Of a stretch of 64,000 bases of DNA, positions 1 through 9,413 are shown in pieces; within the stretch, counting starts at the first letter, position 1, and the number at the start of each line of letters is the position of its first letter. The notes under the pieces are model-generated. The model was not told where the DNA came from, searched no databases, and saw only the letters and a program-made list of their open reading frames with translations. A program made the translations under genes and the position numbers. The stretch comes from Cylindrodendrum hubeiense (Eukaryota; Ascomycota; Sordariomycetes; Hypocreales; Nectriaceae), in NCBI GenBank assembly GCA_014621425.1, contig JAANBB010000003.1, positions 186,001-250,000 of the forward strand, given 5' to 3'.

Positions 1-7
1 CTTGTAG

Positions 8-781
8 GAAGCGCTCCTCGACCCCAAAACGTGGCTGGTCTTTGGTATTGAGATTCTCCAGAGTATCCCAAACAGCGGCACCCAGAACTTTGCAAACTTG
101 GTTATTACATCGTTCGGCTTCAGCAGCCTACAATCGACCTTGATCAACATCCCATACTCGGTTCTGTCCGCTTTGGTCATCTTCGGCACGGGCTGGCTGG
201 CGGGCCGTTATCGCAAGATGAACTGCATCCTCATCGTCTGCGTTGTGCTTCCCTGCATCATCGGCTCGGCTGTCATCTACTGTCGCGACCAAATACCGAC
301 AAAGGGCGTCCACCTGTTCGCCTACTTCCTTCTGTGCACAGGTCCGTCTGTCATGCCACTGGCCCTGTCCCTGGTGCAGGCCAATTGCCGTGGCGTGACC
401 AAGAAGATGACCATGTCTGCGCTGCTCTTCATCGCCTACTGCTCGGGCAACATCGCCGGCCCACACTTTTTCAAGGCGTCCGAAGAGCCCCAGTACAATA
501 CGGCCTTCCGGACAATCATGATCTGCTACGCTCTGGTCGCTGTGCTAGCAATGACCCTGCGCGTATACCTGCAGTGGATGAACCAGAAGCGTGCGAGAGA
601 GGAGGGCTTTGAAGGCTCTGCGAGTAGCTCTGGTGCCGTTAGTGGCGGCAAGGTTATCCCCAGCGATGCTGACACGAATCGGGCTGATCTGGCTGCCATG
701 GTCGACCAAGTCGAGCTGCGCCCAGAAGATTACGAGGATGTCACGGATTGGAATATTTCAGGCTTCAGATATCGGCTGTAA
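8..781 (+). CDS. MFS transporter, allantoate permease-like (3' end only)
   Basis: This is the last exon of a major facilitator superfamily transporter that begins outside the window. The first seven bases end in TAG and read as an intron acceptor, after which an open frame of about 257 residues runs to TAA. At least five hydrophobic membrane spans are visible, and the loop GTGWLAGRYRK looks like an MFS inter-helix loop. The segment CSGNIAGPHFF followed by a late helix and a polar cytoplasmic tail is typical of the Dal5/allantoate (anion:cation symporter) branch. The tail ends in an acidic stretch followed by WNISGFRYRL. The likely role is uptake of a small organic anion at the plasma membrane; the substrate cannot be told. 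Family confidence is good, but the start is unknown. Confidence 0.8.
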   Translation, partial: EALLDPKTWLVFGIEILQSIPNSGTQNFANLVITSFGFSSLQSTLINIPYSVLSALVIFGTGWLAGRYRKMNCILIVCVVLPCIIGSAVIYCRDQIPTKGVHLFAYFLLCTGPSVMPLALSLVQANCRGVTKKMTMSALLFIAYCSGNIAGPHFFKASEEPQYNTAFRTIMICYALVAVLAMTLRVYLQWMNQKRAREEGFEGSASSSGAVSGGKVIPSDADTNRADLAAMVDQVELRPEDYEDVTDWNISGFRYRL

Positions 782-785
782 ATTC

Positions 786-1270
786 GATATTTGTCTGAGT
801 TTAGACAGACTTTTGTCATCGATGGTCCTCTTTGCAGCTTCACCAAGCCCACTATAATCTCAGTGTCAGCGTTCGGACTGCAGGGCACTATGCTCTGTAG
901 CACCCCCTGTATGTAAATTAGCATCACAGGACAGGGCCATCAGCGCACAGGGCCCCTGTAGGCTCAGGATCAACGTTCATGTTGCAGCGCCCTGGAGTAT
1001 TTTCTGCACAAAGTGCATAACCGGTCCAGGCCTCATGTATCAACCATGAGGAGCTTTAAAAGCAATTCGGTAAACCCAGTAAGCGATAGGAGAGGGTTTG
1101 GTAAGTTATGGAGAGTAGAAGCCTATACAAATTCTGCTGGACTTGTGCAGAGCATTTAGCTACAACTTAGTCGCAGTTTCTCAAGTACTCGCCACCGTGT
1201 CGGCGCGCCATGATGGCCTAATCCGTCGTTGCCTCGAAATGGTGACCTGACGTGGCAGTGGGTCGATTGC
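786..1270. repeat. Dispersed repeat, copy A1
   Basis: This non-coding stretch after the transporter is clearly related to 8196-8760 in the same orientation. Two well-conserved blocks can be aligned by eye. Bases 837-895 match 8303-8360, and 1188-1266 match 8641-8721 (the core GACCTGACGTGGCAGTGGGT is identical). The DNA between the blocks is more diverged and of different length. No long frame or terminal inverted repeat was found, so the element type is unknown. A1 is the less decayed copy. Confidence 0.65.
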
Positions 1271-1924
1271 GAATGCATCACTGAGACTCTCAATCGTCTG
1301 CTGATAAATTTCTGTTTAACAGATCCGCGGTTTTGAGTGGCCTGACGATTTAATTGATCCTGCTAGCCCCTTGCGGCCCCCGGACCTAGCTAGCTACTTG
1401 TGCTGCTAAACACTATTGGCAACGGATACCACACTGAGTTGGGGAGTCGCTGGGGTGTCCTGAAAGTACATACCAGGATGTGCTCAGGCTGTCAGGTCGC
1501 CGAAGACCATTTACACTTATAACCCGCGTCGCAATATATTAATATCTTATGAAATGCTAGTCTTAGTGTACCTTGCGCGATTCGACCTCAAATCTAATTA
1601 GCACGAAGCTGGTGCAAGGTCCGGGGGAACTATTAACCGGCTGACTCCCCTCTCTGATATCACCAGCGGATATTTTACAGCAGATATCACATCTTCTCTT
1701 CTTCTCATCCCGGCTTCAGATACATAATCCACAACACCCTTTATTGGCCAAACCCGGGGTAAGCTCCTGATACAGGTGGTCTAAAAGGCTAGCCAATTCT
1801 TCTTTAGCAGCACTTGGAAATCGTATCTCATTTCTTTTATTTATTGCATCTATATGATTGAGTCACTCGAGTTGAAACTCTGTAGGGCCACCATCTGGGC
1901 TTAGGAAGACATCCATTGCGCAGG
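1271..1924. other. Intergenic spacer and presumed promoter of the downstream regulator
   Basis: No coding signal was found. The sequence is AT-rich with scattered short palindromes, and presumably holds the promoter and 5' leader of the zinc-cluster gene that starts at 1925. Confidence 0.4.
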
Positions 1925-3745
1925 ATGATGGATGGGGATATTCCTCTTGGTCCTCGTCACAGCAGCTTGACAAGGAAGTCTAATGGCTGTTGGACTTGCC
2001 GGCTCCGACGCAAAAAATGCGATGAAACGCAACCTGTATGTGACGTCTGCGCTGCACTCCACATCACCTGCCACCGCGGCCAAGATAAACCGGAGTGGAT
2101 GGATGGCGGCGTGAGACAGGAAGAAATGGCCGAGCGCCTGAAGCATGAGGTTAAAGAAAAAGCGCAACGCCGTCGTGGCGAGCGTGGAGCACACACCTCA
2201 GTCAGCCGCATCTCTGCTGCTGAAGTTGCCGCTGAAGAGTGGGTTGTTCCGCCGCAACAACTACCCAGAGGCCTGGATACTCCTATGTGTGAGCTCCTCG
2301 CCTTAAATATTCCCAATTTGATGGAACCATGCCCCCAGGCATCTGCTACATCCCCTCAACGCGGGGCTGACTGCACGTTTGCGAACAAGGACGCCGGCGA
2401 GAGAATACCCTTCGGACGGTCTGACACTATTCTTATCATGTTTTACCTCGAGCACGTCCTTCCCTTCCTGTTTCCATTTTACCAGCCTTGTCTCCTTGAC
2501 GGTGGTAGATCATGGGTCTTGGAAATGATGATCAGCAGCCCAGTAGTGCGGCAGGCCACCTTGTGCCAGAGTTCATATTTCTTCTCCCTCGCACAAAGAA
2601 CGGCTGACCACAATTCAGTCTGGGAGACAGTGCTCATGCAGTCCAGGGATGCCTTTGGGGTGCTGAGACAGTCGTTGCAGGTCATTGATGGCTCAAGCAT
2701 CACACAACACCTGCACGGCGCTGTACGGATCATGGCCAGCATTATGCAGGTGCAGCGTTTCGAGATTAGTGTCTTGAGCTTTGACAACTGCCAGACACAC
2801 CTCAATGCCGCCCTGGCTTTATTCAAACAACTCCTCGACAGCTCTGGCACCCTTGAGACGGTGTGCTCGAGATTCCACGTCATCATGGGCCGATTGGGCC
2901 CACCCTCATTGATTAGACCTGGCCCGATCGCCCAGATTCCGAGTGCTGAACAAGCTGCCTTTCGATTTTCATCCACGCTATTGATATTGGACGATATTAT
3001 CGCCAGCACTGTCCTCCAGGAGCAGCCTAGACTCTACGAGTACCACGGCATCCTTCTTCATACTACCAATGGCACCGATGCCCTTATTGATCTTGAGGCT
3101 GTGGTGGGGTGTCAGAATTGGGTATTGCTACACATTGGCGAAATTTCAGCGCTGGATGCATGGAAACAGCGATGCAAGAGAGAAGGAAATCTCGATGTCA
3201 TGGAGCTGGTCCACCGCGCCACAGTCATCAAGGAGGCGTTGGAAGCCCACCTCAAGCAGCTCGAAACCGGCGCAGTGACTATTAACAATGAAAGTAGCAG
3301 CAGCCTGCTGAATGTATTGACGGCGAACCTCGGTCGACAACCGAAATTACATGCCAGCCAGAGCGTCTTGGCAACCCGTGTCTGGGCCCACGCGGCGCTC
3401 CTTTTCCTATCCGTCGTTGTGTCTGGCTGGCAGCCTGCCAGCGCCGATGTACGTCATCATGTTGATCGGATTATGGGTCTCATCACATGGCAATTAACGC
3501 CGCCGGCGTTGATGCGTACAGTGGTTTGGCCGTTTTGCGTAGCAGGCTGTCTGGCGGAGCCGGCACAAGAAGTCTGTTTTCGCGGAATGGTGGAGGCACT
3601 TCAACCGCCTAGCGTCTTTGGCACGGCGCGCAAGGCTCTTCAGATCATGGAGAGTGTATGGAGTGATAGGGATGCTAATGATGCCGCGAGTCGTGATCTT
3701 GCTGCATGCTTCAGAAGACATGGGGACCTGGTGTTACTTGTGTAG
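1925..3745 (+). CDS. Zn2Cys6 transcription factor (Fungal_trans_2 type)
   Basis: Uninterrupted 606-residue frame. The N-terminus has a complete binuclear zinc cluster with six cysteines at about residues 22, 25, 32, 39, 42 and 49 (GCWTCRLRRKKC then CDVCAALHITC). This DNA-binding fold binds CGG triplets. The rest resembles the Fungal_trans_2 regulatory domain, including the typical late block VVWPFCVAGCLAEP followed by an amphipathic C-terminus. ATG 1925 was chosen because it is the first ATG in frame; ATG 1928 follows directly. The protein should be nuclear. Its nearest neighbour is the SDR at 3874 on the opposite strand, ending tail-to-tail, so a regulatory link is only a guess. No target genes can be named. 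Confidence 0.88.
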   Translation: MMDGDIPLGPRHSSLTRKSNGCWTCRLRRKKCDETQPVCDVCAALHITCHRGQDKPEWMDGGVRQEEMAERLKHEVKEKAQRRRGERGAHTSVSRISAAEVAAEEWVVPPQQLPRGLDTPMCELLALNIPNLMEPCPQASATSPQRGADCTFANKDAGERIPFGRSDTILIMFYLEHVLPFLFPFYQPCLLDGGRSWVLEMMISSPVVRQATLCQSSYFFSLAQRTADHNSVWETVLMQSRDAFGVLRQSLQVIDGSSITQHLHGAVRIMASIMQVQRFEISVLSFDNCQTHLNAALALFKQLLDSSGTLETVCSRFHVIMGRLGPPSLIRPGPIAQIPSAEQAAFRFSSTLLILDDIIASTVLQEQPRLYEYHGILLHTTNGTDALIDLEAVVGCQNWVLLHIGEISALDAWKQRCKREGNLDVMELVHRATVIKEALEAHLKQLETGAVTINNESSSSLLNVLTANLGRQPKLHASQSVLATRVWAHAALLFLSVVVSGWQPASADVRHHVDRIMGLITWQLTPPALMRTVVWPFCVAGCLAEPAQEVCFRGMVEALQPPSVFGTARKALQIMESVWSDRDANDAASRDLAACFRRHGDLVLLV

Positions 3746-3873
3746 AACAGCAATCATACAGGACGCGGAGAACACACTTGCTAGGTTTAAGGGAGTCAAT
3801 CCAGTTGCTCGCATTTAAATACATCTGAATATCTCATTTGATCTCCCTCTATATCTCCACAACTCTGAGCTCG

Positions 3874-4635
3874 CTACTTGAAGTGGACGTATCCCTTCTC
3901 TTTCACAAACGTGGCGTGCCATGGTACATTGTCCACATGGTCCGCCAACTGCGCATAAAACTCGCCATGCGCAGCCCCGTCAACCGCCATTCCCTTAGAC
4001 TTGCCGTCTGGGTTGCGTTCATCGGCGTAAAAGAACCTAGAAATCGGGTATTAAATTAAAGCGTTGTTGAGATGAAGGTTTTAGCGCGCAAGTACTCACC
4101 GAAACCCACGAGCGGAGTACAAAGTGTCAGCAAGGCCAATCCAGAATGCCGAAGCTGACTTACCCATGCCCAAGTTAAGAAACATAGGCATAGGCATGAT
4201 AGAGACGTTCAAAATGTTGCCGGTGTAGATGAACGTCTTCTTGGTATCTTTTGGTAGCGTGTCCCATTCCTTGACAGCCTGTTGCGCAGCGACATAGGGA
4301 CTGATCGTGTTCACATTCAAATCTGACCCGACACTCTCAGCCGAAATGGAGAACAGAGAGTCCTTGTCAGGAGGGCTGGTGAGTGACGCTGCGTTGTAAA
4401 CGACAACGCTGGGGGCGGTGCCAAACTCGGCTTTGACTGCGTCAAACAGTGCTGGGATCGAATCGGGATTGCTTAAGTCTGCCTTGAGAGAGAGAAATCC
4501 CTCAGCGGTTTTGCCGCCAGTTCCGTGCCTCGACGCAACGGTGACCTTGTAGCCATTGCTATCGAACTTCTCGGCGACGGCGGTACCGACCCTGGGCCCA
4601 GACCCGAGAATAAGTACAACAGGGCTGGCTGACAT
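3874..4635 (-). CDS. Atypical short-chain dehydrogenase/reductase
   Basis: Two exons on the minus strand (4635-4100 and 4036-3874) joined by a 63-bp GTGAGT...CTAG intron give 232 residues. The N-terminus is a Rossmann nucleotide-binding fold with the glycine motif ILGSGPRVG, an ADLSNPDSIP segment after strand 3 and a YNAA segment matching the NNAG motif. The catalytic region is unusual: where classical SDRs have YxxxK, this protein has FLNLGMGKSAS, keeping the lysine but with no tyrosine four residues before it. It is therefore either a divergent reductase or a nucleotide-binding protein without classical SDR chemistry. It is divergent from the DODA-type gene at 5606 and shares a 970-bp promoter region with it. 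The gene model is well supported, the function is not. Confidence 0.82.
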
Positions 4636-5605
4636 TTTGATGTTGTTGTGATTGTTGTTTTAGTTAAAAAGTAACGTAAAGGCTTTGGAGTTAAGAAGCT
4701 TGGATATGGGAAGGAAGAATGGAATTAGCTATCTTCGGTGGTGATGAAATTCTTTCTATTTATACTAAGTAGAGTCGATATTCCCCAGCAGCTCTTTAGC
4801 CTGGCTCGCCTTTATTTGGGCGATTTGTAATCCCAAATCTGGCTTAGGATTCTTTCAGGTTGCAGTTTCCAAGCTAGGCCGAGGTCGCCAGTGTCTCATC
4901 AGTTCATATGCAGTCATACACTGCTGGAGACACAAAATCGCCCGAATTGCCTCTGTGTATTGGGTGACATCAGGGACATCTAATCTGCAGGTCACCGGGC
5001 CCCACACGATGCGCGCGGGCGATACGCCGCTAAGTCGAACGGGGAGATGACTCGGCATGCAAAGTTCCGCGCGCGCCCTGAAAAGCCCCGGAATGGTTCG
5101 GCAGCCAGGCTAAGAAAAGCGCACGCGCGCGAGAAGTGGTTCCAATCTACGTGCTTCCTCGGTAGTCAGGGTTAATTATTGGATACGATCCATCTTAGTC
5201 CCATGTCAAGTTGACGAAGCTGGGCTCATCTTGCGCGGGGAGAAGTCAGCGCCGCAGGACATTGGAATACCAACCACGCGCGGCCCTTAATTAGTGTTCG
5301 TGCATTGCGCTGTGAATTTGTCAGCCCCATACCCCAGGTGATGATGGGCGATATGATGCCATGTTTCCAAGACGCCGATTCGTCCCGCTTTTTCCGGGAT
5401 CTGAAGATCTCCGAAGGGGCTGGGTAATGCCCGTTATCCCCTTGGCGTTGTCACTTGGCTGTTCGATTTCCATTCAAAATACATATACTTGGCTGATCTC
5501 CATTCGAGCTTGTCCATACCTCTCATCTACTGCACTGCCCTGTCATACACGAGCAGCACCTCGTCAGCCGCAACCCCACGATCAATCAAGCAAGTTGCCA
5601 ACATT
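4636..5605. promoter_or_regulatory. Divergent promoter region, SDR / DODA-type gene
   Basis: A 970-bp stretch between two genes transcribed away from each other. The part near 5000-5120 is GC-rich with several GCGCGC/CGCGCG runs, and the flanks are pyrimidine-rich. No gene was seen. Any shared control of the two genes is inferred from geometry only. Confidence 0.45.
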
Positions 5606-6583
5606 ATGGCCGATACTCCACACGTGAGAAGCCCTTCGCGGACCCCCGTCTACTTCCTCGGCATCGGCGGGCCCAATTTCATTGAAAACTTTGAACACCC
5701 TGCCTATGCCAAACTTGCTGAAATCGGGCGGGAGATCACGACAGAAGTCAAGCCTAACGCCGTCGTCGTATTTTCTGCCCACTGGCAAGGCGACTCAAAC
5801 AAGGTCAAAATCAATGTTGCCCAGAACACGGATTTGATTTACGATTTCTATGGCTTTCCTCCACACTACTACGAGTATGACTATCCCAACAAGGGAAGCC
5901 CCGAAGTTGCCGAAAAGGTTATCGAGAAGCTGTCGGGTGCTGGTATTGAGGCCGAGAGAGTCAACCGAGGTCTTGATCATGGCGTCTGGGCTGGTTTTAT
6001 GGCTGGTAGGTGATGAATTTATATGTGGCGTAAGAAAGCCTCGCCATTTCCTTGCTAACACACTACCCCAAACAGCTTTTGACCCTAAGAAGAACCCATT
6101 GAATGTCCCAATCATACAAGTTTCACTGTATGGTAGTGATGATCCAGATCAACATTACCGCATGGGACAGGCGCTGGAAAGTCTACGTGACGAAGGCATT
6201 TTGATAATCGGTGCGGGAATGGCTGTCCACAATCTTCACGATTTCCGAGCGGCGAGGGGCAGTGGGAAGAACATGCCGTAAGCAAACCACCCCGGAAACA
6301 TCAGATCTACGATGCTCCCGCTAATACTGTTAGTTACACCCTCAGCTTTGATGAGGCACTAAAAGAAGCTACTGCTGCAAGGCCGGAGGAGCGTCAAGCT
6401 AAGATGTCAGCTTTGATGAGGCGCAGTGACGCCAGACAGGCCCACCCAACTCGAGAGCATATTCTTCCAATCCACATTAGCGCAGGAGCTGCAGGATTGG
6501 ATCTTGGGGAGCAGTTGTGGACTTTGGCTGAAGGGAGCTTGAGTTGGGCACAGTATCGGTTTGGCAAAGTTGTACGAGAATGA
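5606..6583 (+). CDS. DODA-type extradiol ring-cleavage dioxygenase homologue (LigB superfamily)
   Basis: Three exons (5606-6005, 6076-6277, 6334-6583) encode 283 residues. The protein matches the LigB/DODA family of single-domain, metal-dependent dioxygenases that open catechol rings such as DOPA. Visible family blocks are VVVFSAHWQ (His 59), GLDHGVW (His 125), the central VPIIQVSLY strand, and a C-terminal TREHILPIHISAGAAG containing the late conserved histidine. The first metal ligand looks altered: family members have a GHG or SHG motif near the N-terminus, whereas this protein has FLGIGGPNF with Ile 20 at that place. It may be inactive or use different metal coordination. ATG 5606 gives the family's usual start just before the first strand. 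It ends about 160 bp from the convergent GNAT gene. Confidence 0.87.
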
Positions 6584-6743
6584 GTTAGTATTTTGCCCGC
6601 GATATTTGGAACGAATAGTGCCTTCTCGTTGTGACAAGATGTAATGTGATGCGAGGGTATAAATTACAATAAATACCCAACAAAATAGAAAGGAAATATA
6701 TATAAGCTTATATAATATATAGAACAGAACAGCACCGGGAGAG

Positions 6744-7391
6744 CTATCGCCGAGCCATAGAGGCAACCTCTGCACCAGGCTCACTCTCGTCGGCAAAACC
6801 AAACCTTTCATACAATGGCGCGCCCTCCTTACTTGCATCTACATACGCCTTGACTCCATCCTTGTCGGCAAGATCACAACCCCATTTCACAAGCATAGAC
6901 CCTGCCCCTCGTCGGTGGTAGTCTGGGTGGGTAGCGAGCGTATCCAGATCTATTTATGTGAATAGAAGTAATATTCGGGTGAGGGTGATTATCTTACAGT
7001 AATGCTTCTGCTCTTTCATCACCCGCTGCCGCCCGGCTTCCAAACTCTGGAAAAAGGCGTTGCATTCTTGATCAGGCATGTCATTATGCCAAGGTGGATA
7101 CCGATTCCCTCGCTCCTTTGGCATGGCTGTATCCCATTTTGCAAAGGCAACTAGACGTGCCCGTCCCTGAGCATCTATCGATCCAGGGTCAACCACCTTA
7201 ACGTAATGCTGATAAGGTTTGTTGAGCATGTCGTGGCGATTGGCTTCGTCCCACCACTTGTGCACCCCTGGAGTATCAGGCCACAAGTGCCGCATGGCAG
7301 GGCTCGAAAATGCCGCGAACCAAACTTCAGTAATGGCAGTGACATCATCTAAAGTAGCTGACTCCAGCCTTAATACGCTAGGGGTGGCCAT
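6744..7391 (-). CDS. GNAT-family N-acetyltransferase
   Basis: Two minus-strand exons (7391-6998 and 6949-6744) with a 48-bp GTAAGA...ATAG intron encode 199 residues. The spliced product contains a typical GNAT core: a strand reading YLDTLATHPDYHRRGAGSMLV, in which RRGAG is the acetyl-CoA pyrophosphate-binding motif, followed by a helix, then AYVDASKEGAPLYERFGF, the conserved motif B region. The N-terminal half has the usual leading strand and helix (VLRLESATLDDVTAITEVWFAAF). Members acetylate small amines or protein amines in the cytosol; the substrate cannot be read from sequence. It is transcribed towards the DODA-type gene. Confidence 0.85.
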
Positions 7392-8195
7392 CTCGCGGAA
7401 TGTTGTCGGTTGAAGGGATGATGAGAAGCGAAACTGTTCATGTCTTTGCTGTGATTTTATAAAGAAGGTGCGGGGGCGCGTGAGTCAGAAAACCGTGACT
7501 TCATCTGAAGCATCCTGGTTATATCTTTGTTACATAGCCTCACTACGGCCCACATTTTCTTCTTACCCCTGTTTCCATATTGTGATTTCTTCACGGTTTG
7601 CCTAGGGTTTCTTAATCACTCTTTGTGTTGTGGCTTCAGAGTTTAGACATAGAATCTAGACAAAGAGACAAGAACCTCAAGCACCACCTGTTGCATCTGC
7701 GATATATCACTTACTGGGCAGATATGATGCCTCTTATTTGAACTTAATTGGCTTGCACCTACCAAAATTCGCTTATCACGAGCACCGTCAGGGAAGGTGC
7801 CCTGCTCTGACTAGACATAGGGTAGGTATCAGAAGTACCGGGGTCTGAAATTACAGAACAATTCCGGGGTGATACAATTGACATTGCTGTCAGCTGGTAC
7901 AAAGGATCCAGGATTCCCGGTGTTTCCACCTTTATGTTCAATTGGACGTCACGGATTGAAATATTCCAGGCGTTACACATCGGCTACAAATGCGATGTTT
8001 GTTTGCTTATCGATGGATTATATCATCCGTAGCCGTCTGCGCAGACAGGTTTGTAAAGCAAATACAGGGATCGCGGTGGCTGTTTATCACGGAGACATAG
8101 GCACGGTCGGTTACGGATCAATTGAGATGTCAAGGAGCTAGATGGAGCTCAGAGAGCTCTGCCACCTAATTACAGTGTGTGGATTCCCCGACAAG
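7392..8195. other. Intergenic spacer
   Basis: Upstream of the GNAT gene. The first 150 bp presumably hold its promoter. The rest has only short frames without recognisable motifs, and I see no gene. Confidence 0.4.
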
Positions 8196-8760
8196 GATAT
8201 CTGTCCCCCAAGAATGTATCCACCTGCCTGACAAGGTTGACTTGAAGCCTGTCAGGATGTCGATCCTCCAGACGTCTTGTGCCCGAGATTCATGCCCGGC
8301 AAGTTTGACCAAGCTCACTATAATCTTAGTGTTAGCGTTCAGACTGCAGTGCACTGTGCTTCGTAAATTATTTAGTGTCCATCATAGGACAGGGTCTTCA
8401 GCGCACAGCGGACTATAGACTTAGGGCTAACGCTGTTGCTGGAGCGCCTTAGAGTATCCCCTGTACAATCCACGCCTGACATGTTAACTATCGTAATCTT
8501 GAATGCTTTTGAACTACTTTCAAAATGTTTCAATAAAGATAATGGTTGATAGAAGAGTTTAATAATATATAAAGAGCAATTGCCTATTATGCATCCGACT
8601 AGGCTTATTATTTAATAATAAATTTGTCACGGTTTCTAATACCCGCCACCAGGTCAATGAGCGGCATGATAGCCTAATCCGTCATTGTCTCGAAATGACG
8701 ACCTGACGTGGCAGTGGGTCGAGTGCGGCACCCAAAATAGAGATAACTGCCGCACTCTCA
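8196..8760. repeat. Dispersed repeat, copy A2, with transition-type decay
   Basis: Same-strand relative of 786-1270. In the two blocks aligned by eye, 9 of 13 single-base differences are C-to-T or G-to-A in this copy relative to A1, the direction expected of repeat-induced point mutation or plain deamination. The interior around 8530-8630 is AT-rich. At its right edge it carries a perfect hairpin (8721-8757) that A1 lacks. Confidence 0.62.
8721..8757. repeat. Perfect 10-bp inverted repeat (hairpin motif, copy 1)
   Basis: GAGTGCGGCA at 8721-8730 is mirrored exactly by TGCCGCACTC at 8748-8757 with a 17-base loop. The core (GCGGCACC, AAATAG, GAT, TGCCGC) recurs three times at 13252-13420. Confidence 0.7.
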
Positions 8761-9413
8761 TGCGCATCCCTGCTGAGCGGTACAAGCGCCAATTTAACAC
8801 TCCTCGGCATTCATCCACCATACTGGACCAGATTCTTTGTAGGTCGGCGTTGTGCGACGTCGTCATATAGTGGCGTAGCCCATGGCCGCTACATTTGACC
8901 ACATGCAATTGCTCCCGTGGAACGTATGGCCATAATAATACATCTCATGAGCTAGACGTGCCTCGCCGTCTATTTTACCGCCTTCCTTACAGCCGGACTT
9001 CCATTTCAGAGTGGAAAGCGGGCGAGTCCTGTACTTTCACCCTTGGTCCACACACACTGAGAGTAGGCCACTGAAGAGTCACCAGACGAGTTGGTATGAC
9101 ACTGCCAACTGAATTGAGAAATTTGATGTTGCATGCCTTTCGCCTTTCATATCGAGTATTCCGTCACTACCAACATGGTGCGAGTAATGCACCACACCGT
9201 GGAGCGAGAGAGGTAGGTTGGGAATTAGTACACACTAGATCGCTTGAAAGCTTAGTACTTCGGAATAACAAGCGTCCGTTCCGCCTCACAGTCAACTTCC
9301 AGCAGTTGGACTGACCAAGTATTGCATTATTCCATCCTCTTTGTATCGCCTCCGCATCTCAATCCCAGGGACCTGACTTGACAACAACGATTGGACGCCG
9401 TGATTTGCGCCAC
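8761..9413. other. Intergenic spacer and presumed promoter of the regulator at 9414
   Basis: No gene was recognised. Short frames here lack motifs. Confidence 0.4.

Noticed and set aside
4041..4051. GAAATCGGG near-match to the cluster element inside the first SDR's intron
   Set aside because: Lacks the first CGG triplet and lies in an unrelated gene.
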